Shown here piece after piece: positions 1 through 6,167 of a stretch of 6,167 nt of DNA. The notes beneath the pieces were generated by a model. That model saw only the letters and a program-made list of their open reading frames with translations. It had not been told where the DNA came from and made no database searches. A program made the translations under genes and the position numbers. Source of the stretch: an uncultured Eubacterium sp. Lineage in GTDB: Bacteria > Bacillota > Clostridia > Lachnospirales > Lachnospiraceae. Each line of letters opens with the position of its first letter. Within the stretch, counting starts at the first letter, position 1. Location of the stretch: contig CAJTTQ010000045.1 of NCBI GenBank assembly GCA_910579145.1, positions 1 through 6,167 on the forward strand. The letters are read 5' to 3'.

Positions 1-2046
1 ACACTCTGCCGCCATTTTTCCGTGGCAACGCTCGACGGGATGGGACTGGGGGATTACTCCGCCGGTATCACGGCCGCCGGTGCGGTCATGGAATATCTGC
101 TGGAGACACAAAAAAATTCCCTGGCACACATTTTATCTCTCGTGCCGTATCAGACAGGAAAGTACATGTTACTGGACCGCAATACGAGGAGAAATCTGGA
201 ACTGGTGGAAACGCTGCGGGAAAAACAAAAGAGAGGTTCTCTTCTCTGGGTGCTCGACAAGACAAAAACAGCGATGGGGGCAAGAAAGCTGCGAAACAGT
301 TTAGAACAGCCGCTCATTGACCGGGATGAGATCGTAAAGCGTCACGACGCGATCGAGGAACTTAACGAGAATATGATCACGAGGGAAGAAATGCGCGAGT
401 ATCTGAACCCCATCTACGATCTGGAGCGCCTGCTCAGTAAGATCAGTTATAAATCGGCAAATCCGAGAGATCTGATCGCGCTGCGCACATCCCTTGACAT
501 GCTGCCGCACCTCTTATTTTTATGCCATAATTTTAACAGTCGCTTTTTTCAGGAACTCGGTGAAGAAATAGATCCTTTGGAAGACATTTGTTCCCTCATC
601 TCGAGCGCCGTTCAGGAGGAACCGCCTTTGGCACTTCACGATGGAGGGATCATCCGGGAAGGGTATGACGAACGGGTCGATCAGCTGCGCGCCGCCAAAT
701 CCGACGGCAAAACCTGGCTCGCTTCCCTGGAGAGTGAGGAGAGGGAAAAGACAGGCATTAAGAACTTAAAGATTAAGTTCAACCGTGTATTTGGTTACTA
801 TCTCGAAGTGACAAATTCGTATAAACACCTGGTGCCGGACAGCTGGATGCGCAAACAGACACTGACAAACGCGGAGAGGTACACGACCGTACGGTTAAAG
901 GAACTCGAAGATACTGTGCTGGGAGCGGAAGAGAAGCTGTATCATCTGGAATACGAACTGTTCTGTCATGTGCGGGACCATATTTTTACACAGGTTGACC
1001 GGATTCAGAGGACGGCGCGGGCGATCGCCTCGCTGGATATGATCGCCTCCCTTGCGTATGTGGCCGAGAAAAACCAATATGTGCGGCCGGTGCTAAATGA
1101 CAATGGCAGACTGACGATCAAAGACGGTCGGCATCCTGTGATCGAGCAGATGATCGACCATGAGATGTTTATATCCAACGATACGTTTTTAGATGAAGAT
1201 TCGCACCGTCTCGTGATCATTACCGGGCCGAACATGGCTGGAAAATCTACTTATATGCGGCAGACTGCCCTGATCGTCCTGATGGCGCAGCTCGGAAGCT
1301 TTGTTCCGGCGGCATCCGCTGATATTTCCATTGTTGACCGCATTTTTACGCGTGTGGGGGCGTCCGATGACCTGGCAAGCGGACAGAGTACATTTATGGT
1401 GGAAATGACCGAAGTGGCAAACATCCTGCACAATGCCTCGAAGAACAGCCTGATCATCCTGGATGAGATTGGGAGGGGAACGTCTACGTTTGACGGCTTG
1501 AGCATTGCCTGGGCCGTTGTGGAACATATTGTAAATAAAAAGAATATTGGCGCAAAAACATTATTTGCCACCCACTATCACGAGCTGACCGAGCTGGAGG
1601 GGAAACTGGAGGGCGTACAAAACTACTGTATCGCCGTAAAAGAGGATGGGGAGGACATCGTCTTCCTGCGAAAGATCGTCAAGGGCGGCGCGGATAAAAG
1701 CTACGGTATACAGGTCGCGAAACTTGCCGGTGTGCCAGACAATGTACTGGAACGGGCACATGAGATCGCGAGGGAGTTAGAGCATGGCAGCATCAACCCC
1801 ATGATACAATCGGATCCGGCTTCTGACGTGGCGAACATCGGATCGGCAAACGCTATATCGGCGCAAACCGATGCAGCGCCCGCAAAAGAGAAGATGGAGC
1901 AGCTCTCTATTTTTGACGCTGTCACGTCGTTTCGCTATGAGGACATCCTTTTTGAACTGCGAGACATTGACTTATCCCGTGTCACACCGATGGATGCGAT
2001 GAATCTTGTTTATAAGTGGCAAAATAAATTGAAAGATAAATGGTAA
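1..2046 (+). CDS. mutS: DNA mismatch repair protein MutS, 5'-truncated by the window edge
   Basis: MutS is the mismatch-recognition ATPase that binds mispairs in DNA and recruits MutL. The frame is open from base 1, and LCRHFSVATLDGMGLG reads as ordinary MutS sequence across the GTG at 22, so that GTG is not the start; 681 residues are visible. Fragment numbering: end of the connector domain (about 1-35), TRRNLEL core motif (62-68), clamp-domain segment FNRVFGYYLEV (260-270) with TNAERY (289-294), Walker A GPNMAGKST (409-417), the SGQSTFMVEM signature region (from 460), Walker B LIILDE (484-489) followed by GRGTSTFDG, and the ATPase histidine in FATHYHEL (525). Walker A lies near residue 614 in E. 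coli MutS, so about 200 residues, including the Phe-X-Glu mismatch reader, are upstream. A low-complexity linker (about 595-632) leads to QLSIF (634-638), a probable beta-clamp motif, and then a C-terminal helical tail (LRDIDLSRVTPMDAMNLVYK) of the oligomerisation type. The ATPase is intact. Confidence 0.98.
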   Translation, partial: TLCRHFSVATLDGMGLGDYSAGITAAGAVMEYLLETQKNSLAHILSLVPYQTGKYMLLDRNTRRNLELVETLREKQKRGSLLWVLDKTKTAMGARKLRNSLEQPLIDRDEIVKRHDAIEELNENMITREEMREYLNPIYDLERLLSKISYKSANPRDLIALRTSLDMLPHLLFLCHNFNSRFFQELGEEIDPLEDICSLISSAVQEEPPLALHDGGIIREGYDERVDQLRAAKSDGKTWLASLESEEREKTGIKNLKIKFNRVFGYYLEVTNSYKHLVPDSWMRKQTLTNAERYTTVRLKELEDTVLGAEEKLYHLEYELFCHVRDHIFTQVDRIQRTARAIASLDMIASLAYVAEKNQYVRPVLNDNGRLTIKDGRHPVIEQMIDHEMFISNDTFLDEDSHRLVIITGPNMAGKSTYMRQTALIVLMAQLGSFVPAASADISIVDRIFTRVGASDDLASGQSTFMVEMTEVANILHNASKNSLIILDEIGRGTSTFDGLSIAWAVVEHIVNKKNIGAKTLFATHYHELTELEGKLEGVQNYCIAVKEDGEDIVFLRKIVKGGADKSYGIQVAKLAGVPDNVLERAHEIARELEHGSINPMIQSDPASDVANIGSANAISAQTDAAPAKEKMEQLSIFDAVTSFRYEDILFELRDIDLSRVTPMDAMNLVYKWQNKLKDKW

Positions 2047-2049
2047 GGA
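2045..2049 (+). promoter_or_regulatory. Weak, badly spaced ribosome binding site of mutL
   Basis: AAGGA overlaps the mutS TAA stop and touches the ATG at 2050 with no spacer; it is 3 bases from the second ATG at 2053. Normal spacing is about 5-9 bases and no better Shine-Dalgarno lies close upstream. Inference: mutL is translated mainly by ribosomes that have just finished mutS. The first ATG gives the same N-terminal register as E. coli MutL (MPIQVL against MMIQVL, ATPase Glu at 29 in both), so I keep 2050 as the start. Confidence 0.4.
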
Positions 2050-3885
2050 ATGATGATTCAGGTTTTAGATCAAAATACGATAAACCAGATCGCGGCAGGA
2101 GAGGTCATTGAGAGGCCGGCTGCCGTGGTAAAGGAATTGGTGGAAAACGCGATTGATTCGGGGGCCAACGCGGTTACGGTAGAGATTAAGGAAGGCGGAA
2201 TCCGGTTCATCCGTATTACGGATAACGGATGCGGCATCCGCCACGAGGAGATCCCGCTGGCCTTTGAGCGGCACGCGACGAGTAAGATCGCGGGCATCGA
2301 GGACTTATTGCGGGTCAAAAGCCTCGGATTCCGGGGGGAGGCACTGTCAAGCATCGCCGCTGTTTCGCAGGTGGAACTCATAACGAAAGAGGCCGGAGCC
2401 ATCCTCGGTTCACGCTATGAAATACAGGGCGGGACTGAAATGGCGAAAGATCAGATTGGCTGTCCCGATGGAACGACGTTTATCGTGCGAAATTTATTTT
2501 ATAATACGCCGGCGAGAGGGAAGTTCCTGAAAACAAAGACGACAGAAGGAAATTATGTCAATGACGTCGTGGTCCACTTCATCTTATCCCATCCTGAAAT
2601 CCGCTTTAAGTTTATCTGGGACGGCCGGACAAAAATCCAGACATCGGGGAACGGAAATGTAAAAGATAATATTTACAACCAGTTTGGCGCGGACATTACA
2701 AAAGCGCTCCTTCCCGTCGACCTCGAAAAACACGGGATGAAGGTGACGGGATTTATCGGGAAACCGGAGCTTTCCCGCTCCTTTATGAACTATTACATCA
2801 ATGGAAGATATATCAAAAGTCCGGTCGTGCAAAAGGCGATCGAGAGCGCTTACACAGGCTTTACGATGACGAACCGGTTTCCATTTACCACATTGTTTTT
2901 AGATATCGATGGCTCCCTTCTCGATGTCAATGTCCATCCGTCAAAGATGGAAGTCCGCTTTACGAACCAGGAAGATGTCTATGACCTGTTTGAGACCGGA
3001 CTGCATGAGGTACTAAAACAGGCTGTCCTTATACCAAAAGTAACACTTTCGGACGGAGCGAAGCGGACAGCGGGGGAAAAAAAAGAAAAAAAGCAGCAGA
3101 TACCACCACCTGTTCCGGCTTCACCTGAACCATTTGAGACGGCGCGGATCAGGCAGGAACAGGCGGCGCAAAAAAAGACGGTACAGGAACAGGCATCATC
3201 CGCCCTAAAAGCAGCGGATCAAAAACCAGCAGCCGGGCATCTTGTTCCGATCGAACGATACGAACAACAGACGATGCCGCAGGACGAATTGCTGAAAGAA
3301 GACAATTCGGTCTCATTCCGGCTGATCGGACAGGTGTTTGGCACATACTGGCTCGCCGAGTGGAACGATGAACTGTTGATCATCGATCAGCACGCTGCCC
3401 ACGAAAAAGTATTGTATGAGCAGCTGGTCCATGAACTGGACACGAACCATGTGTACAGCCAGAACCTGCTGACGCCGATCGTTTTAACACTGACGCACAG
3501 GGAAAAAGAAGTACTGCAGACTTACCGGGAAACATTCGTGAAATTAGGATTTGAAATCGACGACTTTGGCGGGGATGAATACGCCATCAAAGCCGTTCCC
3601 TCCCATTTTCTCCACCTGGCATCTAAGCAGTTATTTTACAGCATTTTGGATGAACTGCTGGAAAACCCGATGGCATCCAGGTACGGCTCCATCACGGACC
3701 GCTGCGCGTCGATCGCCTGCAAAGCGGCAGTCAAGGGAAACCATACCCTTTCTTTTGCGGAGGCCGAGACTCTTTTTATGCAAATGTTGCAGGCAAAAGA
3801 GCCGTATCACTGCCCGCACGGCCGGCCAACGACGGTGTCCATGTCGAAACAGGAATTTGAGAAGAAATTTAAGAGGATCGTTTGA
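2050..3885 (+). CDS. mutL: DNA mismatch repair protein MutL, endonuclease type
   Basis: MutL is the GHL-family ATPase that links mismatch-bound MutS to strand removal; in bacteria without MutH it nicks the nascent strand itself. The 611 residues are complete and of normal length. N-terminal ATPase domain: NQIAAGEVIERP, catalytic E29 and N33 in VVKELVENAID, DNGCGI (58-63), HATSK (75-79), LGFRGEAL (92-99), NTPAR, and DVNVHPSK at the end of the transducer part. A charged, Pro/Gln/Ala-rich linker spans about 331-418. The C-terminal dimerisation/nuclease domain begins at FRLIGQVFGTYWL and has the metal-binding motif DQHAAHEKVLYE (446-457, fitting DQHA-X2-E-X4-E), QNLLTP (471-476) where B. subtilis MutL has its clamp-binding QEMIVP, ACKAAVK (556-562) and CPHGRP (588-593). 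All nuclease motifs are present, so a MutH-independent enzyme is expected. Oddity: the linker is coded by long A runs holding in-frame slippery heptamers. The gene follows mutS after one spacer codon in the same frame. Confidence 0.98.
   Translation: MMIQVLDQNTINQIAAGEVIERPAAVVKELVENAIDSGANAVTVEIKEGGIRFIRITDNGCGIRHEEIPLAFERHATSKIAGIEDLLRVKSLGFRGEALSSIAAVSQVELITKEAGAILGSRYEIQGGTEMAKDQIGCPDGTTFIVRNLFYNTPARGKFLKTKTTEGNYVNDVVVHFILSHPEIRFKFIWDGRTKIQTSGNGNVKDNIYNQFGADITKALLPVDLEKHGMKVTGFIGKPELSRSFMNYYINGRYIKSPVVQKAIESAYTGFTMTNRFPFTTLFLDIDGSLLDVNVHPSKMEVRFTNQEDVYDLFETGLHEVLKQAVLIPKVTLSDGAKRTAGEKKEKKQQIPPPVPASPEPFETARIRQEQAAQKKTVQEQASSALKAADQKPAAGHLVPIERYEQQTMPQDELLKEDNSVSFRLIGQVFGTYWLAEWNDELLIIDQHAAHEKVLYEQLVHELDTNHVYSQNLLTPIVLTLTHREKEVLQTYRETFVKLGFEIDDFGGDEYAIKAVPSHFLHLASKQLFYSILDELLENPMASRYGSITDRCASIACKAAVKGNHTLSFAEAETLFMQMLQAKEPYHCPHGRPTTVSMSKQEFEKKFKRIV
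3077..3092 (+). repeat. A8-G-A7 tract in the mutL linker, with an in-frame slippery heptamer
   Basis: Directly visible: five G, eight A, one G, seven A, coding for GEKKEKK in the MutL linker. A AAA AAG at 3087-3093 lies in the zero frame (GAA AAA AAG), and A AAA AAA at 3078-3084 is also in frame. A -1 shift at 3093 meets TGA at 3126-3128 after 11 codons. Deletion of one A would instead lead to TAA at 3206-3208. Use as a frameshift or mutation-prone site is inference; Lys/Glu-rich linkers often give such runs by chance. Confidence 0.6.
3170..3176 (+). repeat. Second A7 tract in the mutL linker, with an in-frame slippery heptamer
   Basis: Seven A followed by G code QKK. The heptamer A AAA AAG (3171-3177) is again in the zero frame. 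An AGGA (3155-3158) lies 12 bases upstream, within the spacing at which Shine-Dalgarno-like sequences stimulate -1 frameshifting in E. coli dnaX. The -1 frame stays open to TGA at 3369-3371, adding about 64 residues. No strong downstream hairpin is evident by eye. Confidence 0.5.
3871..3877 (+). promoter_or_regulatory. Ribosome binding site of miaA
   Basis: AAGAGGA lies within the last codons of mutL, 11 bases before the miaA ATG at 3889. It is a good Shine-Dalgarno at slightly long spacing. Its position inside mutL, with the mutL stop between it and the start, suggests coupled translation. Confidence 0.6.
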
Positions 3886-3888
3886 GTT

Positions 3889-4830
3889 ATGAAAAGACCA
3901 CTTATTATCCTTACCGGCCCGACGGCGGTCGGGAAAACGGCCGTATCGATCCAGCTGGCAAAGGCTGTCGGGGGCGAGATCGTCTCCGCGGATTCGATGC
4001 AGGTTTACAAGTATATGGATGTGGGAACGGCAAAGATCACGCCGGATGAGATGGAAGGCGTGCCGCATCATCTCATTGATGAGATCACGCCGGACACCCC
4101 GTTTCACGTCTATGAATTTAAAAAAATGGCGCAGGCCAGTATCGAACAGATCTATGAGCGCGGAAACATCCCTATCGTAACGGGCGGCACTGGGTTTTAT
4201 ATTCAGGCGCTTTTATATGATATCGATTTTTGCGACGAGCCGGCCGGCCATGCCTATCGGCGTGAACTATTAGAATTATCGGAAGAGAAGGGGGCCGGAT
4301 ACCTGCACGAAATGCTGCGCGCGGTCGATGAGGATTCCGCGCGCTCCATCCATCCCCATAATAAAAAGCGGGTCATCCGCGCGCTCGAATATTATCACGA
4401 CAACGGTGTGCCGATTTCCGCCCATAACAGGAAACAGCGGGAAAAGCAGTCACCGTATCATTTTTTGTATCTCGTCCTCACGATGGACCGGCAGAAGCTG
4501 TATGAGAGGATCAACGAGAGAGTCGATCAGATGGTCCGTAACGGTTTATTTGAGGAAACTAAAATGCTTTTAGAAAAGGGTTATACAAAAGATATGGTGT
4601 CCATGCAGGCAATCGGCTATAAAGAACTATTTCCCTATTTTGAGGGAAACGTAACAAAAGAAGAAGCCATCGAACAGCTGAAACGGGACACGAGACATTT
4701 CGCGAAGCGGCAGCTTACATGGTTCCGCCGGGAGAGGGACGTTACTTTTATCAATAAAGATGATTTTGATGATGACGCCGCACTGCTCCGTGAACTACTT
4801 CAATTAGCAGAAAGGAAACTGGATTTATGA
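3889..4830 (+). CDS. miaA: tRNA dimethylallyltransferase MiaA (tRNA A37 isopentenylation)
   Basis: MiaA transfers the dimethylallyl group from DMAPP to N6 of adenosine 37, next to the anticodon, in tRNAs that read UNN codons, giving i6A; MiaB can then methylthiolate it. The 313 residues match the usual family length. Visible motifs: P-loop GPTAVGKT (10-17), DSMQVY (35-40) with the probable catalytic Asp35, DVGTAK (44-49), VPHHLID, GGTGFY (99-104), the HPHNKKRVIRALE helix, the LYERINERVDQM segment, QAIGYKE (240-246), and the C-terminal FAKRQLTWFRRE stretch (about 271-282). No key residue appears to be missing. It starts one codon after the mutL stop, in the same frame, and its TGA overlaps the next start codon as ATGA. 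The mutL-miaA order is common in Firmicutes and in proteobacteria; hfq, the frequent next gene, is not present here. Confidence 0.98.
   Translation: MKRPLIILTGPTAVGKTAVSIQLAKAVGGEIVSADSMQVYKYMDVGTAKITPDEMEGVPHHLIDEITPDTPFHVYEFKKMAQASIEQIYERGNIPIVTGGTGFYIQALLYDIDFCDEPAGHAYRRELLELSEEKGAGYLHEMLRAVDEDSARSIHPHNKKRVIRALEYYHDNGVPISAHNRKQREKQSPYHFLYLVLTMDRQKLYERINERVDQMVRNGLFEETKMLLEKGYTKDMVSMQAIGYKELFPYFEGNVTKEEAIEQLKRDTRHFAKRQLTWFRRERDVTFINKDDFDDDAALLRELLQLAERKLDL
4811..4816 (+). promoter_or_regulatory. Ribosome binding site of the PLP-enzyme gene
   Basis: AAAGGA lies inside the end of miaA, 10 bases before the ATG at 4827. This supports the start that overlaps the miaA stop. A second purine-rich stretch (AAAGGGA, 4834-4840) precedes an in-frame ATG at 4854 by 13 bases, so a product nine residues shorter is possible but less likely. 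Confidence 0.55.
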
Positions 4831-6149
4831 TAGAAAGGGAACATTTATATCAAATGTATGAGAGCTGCGGGATCAGCCGGGCGGTGCTCGATTACGGAGA
4901 CGCTGTCTGCCACAGGCTGGAATCCAGATTTCGTCAGATCGATGAGGTCGCACAGTACAATCAGCTCAAAGTGCTGCGGGCATTTCATAACAACCGCGTC
5001 AGCGCAGAGCACTTAAACGGCAGCACAGGATATGGTTACAACGACGACGGACGGGACACGCTGGAGAAAGTGTATGCCGATCTGTTCCAATGCGAAGACG
5101 CGCTTGTGCGCTCGCAGATCACATGCGGCACGCACGCGCTTACGATCGCCCTTTCTTCCATCCTCCGGCCGGGGGATGAACTTCTCTCCCCGGTAGGGAA
5201 GCCATACGATACGCTGGAAGGGATCATTGGTATCAATGGAAAAACAGAACCCGGATGCCTGCGCGAATTTGGAATCACGTACGCGCAGGCAGACCTGAAA
5301 GAGGACAGCAGCTTTGACTGGGAGAAGATCCGGCAGGCCGTCAATGAGCGCACGAAGCTTGTGACGATCCAGCGCTCAAAAGGATATGCCATGCGAAAAA
5401 CCTTATCGGTCAGACAGATCGGCGAACTGATCTCATTTATAAAAACCTGCAAGCCGGATGTCATCTGCATGGTGGATAACTGTTACGGGGAATTTGTCGA
5501 TCTGATCGAGCCGTCCGAGGTGGGCGCCGATCTGGTCGTCGGTTCGCTGATCAAAAACCCGGGCGGCGGGATCGCGCCGATGGGCGGCTATCTCGTCGGA
5601 AAACGGGAACTCGTAACACTCGCTGCCAGCCGCCTGACAGCACCGGGACTGGCAAAAGAAGTCGGCGCCTCACTCGGTATCAATCCTTCTTTTTATCAGG
5701 GATTATATTTCGCGCCGACCGTCGTGGCAAGCGCGCTCAAATGCGCCGTATTTGCCGCCAACCTGTACGAAGGGCTTGGCTTTGAGACGAGTCCGTCAGG
5801 TGGGGAAGAACGAAATGACATTATCCAGGCGGTAGCACTCGGTTCTCCCCAAAAAGTCATCGCCTTCTGCCGCGGCATCCAGGCCGGTTCCCCGGTGGAC
5901 AGCTACGTGGCGCCGGAGCCGTACGCGATGCCCGGTTATCACAGTGATGTCATCATGGCGGCGGGGAACTTCATTCAGGGATCGTCCATCGAACTCAGCG
6001 CCGACGCGCCGATCGAGCCGCCCTACAGCGTCTACTTTCAGGGCGGCCTAACGTGGCAGCACGGGAAATATGGGATCCTGATGTCGCTGCAGCGGCTCGT
6101 GGATGAGAATTTAGTCGATTTGCATGGGAAAAAGACGAAAACTATCTAA
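4827..6149 (+). CDS. PLP-dependent methionine gamma-lyase family / 'aluminium resistance' protein (YnbB-like)
   Basis: The protein has 440 residues and is a complete fold-type-I PLP enzyme of the family annotated as methionine gamma-lyase-like or aluminium resistance protein; the Bacillus member is YnbB. Signature stretches: KVLRAFHNNRVSAEHL near residue 50, TGYGYNDDGRDTLEKVYADLF (about 68-88), the cofactor-phosphate loop region TCGTHAL (99-105), SPVGKPYDTLEG, the Asp that should bind the pyridine nitrogen in VDNCYGE (D217), and the probable Schiff-base lysine in SLIKNPGGG (K243). PEPYAMPGYHSDVIMAAG and the final FQGGLTWQHGKYG are also typical. The fold and cofactor are secure. The substrate is not: the family is related to Cys/Met-metabolism enzymes, but activity should not be assumed from the name. 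No signal peptide or membrane segment is seen, so it is probably cytosolic. The ATGA overlap with miaA shows co-translation. Position 100 is Cys where I recall Ser in Bacillus relatives (from memory). Confidence 0.93.
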   Translation: MIEREHLYQMYESCGISRAVLDYGDAVCHRLESRFRQIDEVAQYNQLKVLRAFHNNRVSAEHLNGSTGYGYNDDGRDTLEKVYADLFQCEDALVRSQITCGTHALTIALSSILRPGDELLSPVGKPYDTLEGIIGINGKTEPGCLREFGITYAQADLKEDSSFDWEKIRQAVNERTKLVTIQRSKGYAMRKTLSVRQIGELISFIKTCKPDVICMVDNCYGEFVDLIEPSEVGADLVVGSLIKNPGGGIAPMGGYLVGKRELVTLAASRLTAPGLAKEVGASLGINPSFYQGLYFAPTVVASALKCAVFAANLYEGLGFETSPSGGEERNDIIQAVALGSPQKVIAFCRGIQAGSPVDSYVAPEPYAMPGYHSDVIMAAGNFIQGSSIELSADAPIEPPYSVYFQGGLTWQHGKYGILMSLQRLVDENLVDLHGKKTKTI

Positions 6150-6167
6150 AAAAACTTTTGTTATTTC

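Noticed and set aside
22..24. GTG as the mutS start codon
   Set aside because: The frame is open to base 1 and the upstream codons read as MutS (LCRHFSVA), so the gene enters from outside the window.
494..523. Promoter-like TTGACA with a weak TTTTAT 18 bases on, inside mutS
   Set aside because: The -35 match is exact but the -10 is only 4 of 6. It lies in the middle of mutS coding sequence with no gene starting after it.
2044..2052. mutS-mutL as a natural fusion gene, since both share one frame
   Set aside because: A TAA stop separates them and mutL has its own normal N-terminus (E29/N33 register as in E. coli MutL), so they are two genes.
3551..3892. Overlapping + strand frame of 113 codons at the end of mutL
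   Set aside because: It overlaps the conserved nuclease motifs in another frame and is Arg/Ser/Cys-rich; no sign of a real protein.
3631..4107. Antisense open frame of 158 codons across the mutL/miaA junction
   Set aside because: It lies wholly opposite two well-conserved genes, has Arg/His-rich composition typical of a shadow frame, and no recognisable motif.
5036..5470. Antisense open frame of 144 codons in the PLP-enzyme gene
   Set aside because: Ser/Arg-rich shadow of a conserved coding region, without a recognisable domain.
6147..6167. A-run followed by TTTTGTTATTTC after the last stop as a terminator
   Set aside because: There is no GC-rich stem before the T-rich stretch and the window ends too soon to judge.

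Overview
The window carries four genes on the + strand, packed almost without gaps: the 3' part of mutS, a complete mutL, a complete miaA, and a complete PLP-dependent enzyme of the methionine gamma-lyase / 'aluminium resistance' family (the YnbB type of Bacillus). Only about 18 bases after the last stop lie outside genes. The likely source is a Firmicute of the class Clostridia, probably Lachnospiraceae-like. This rests on the gene order, the endonuclease-type MutL, clamp-binding motifs of Gram-positive type, roughly even GC content, and the style of the proteins. It is an inference from protein character, not a database match.

Layout: bases 1-2046 are mutS, whose true start lies upstream; roughly 200 N-terminal residues are missing when the Walker A position is compared with E. 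coli MutS. Bases 2050-3885 are mutL, 3889-4830 miaA and 4827-6149 the PLP enzyme. The mutS/mutL and mutL/miaA junctions each consist of a stop codon, one spacer codon and an ATG, so all three genes share one reading frame. miaA and the PLP gene overlap by ATGA. No promoter is evident between genes, so the set reads as one translationally coupled operon whose promoter lies upstream of the window.

Functions: MutS and MutL are the core of clamp-directed, MutH-independent mismatch repair. MutS has a QLSIF clamp-binding motif near its C-terminus. MutL keeps the endonuclease motifs and a QNLLTP motif where B. subtilis MutL binds the clamp. MiaA prenylates A37 of tRNAs that read UNN codons. The PLP enzyme has a clear fold-type-I active site but no settled function.

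These are ordinary housekeeping genes, and I see no mobile element, CRISPR array, RNA gene or clearly new multi-gene system. The most unusual signal is in the MutL interdomain linker, where A8-G-A7 and A7 tracts contain dnaX-type slippery heptamers (A AAA AAG) in the zero frame. A -1 shift at the first would yield a MutL consisting of the ATPase domain alone. The same tracts could make mutL a hot spot for reversible loss. Other points noted are the density of GATC sites, the one-codon same-frame junctions, and the close linkage of the PLP gene to miaA without hfq.
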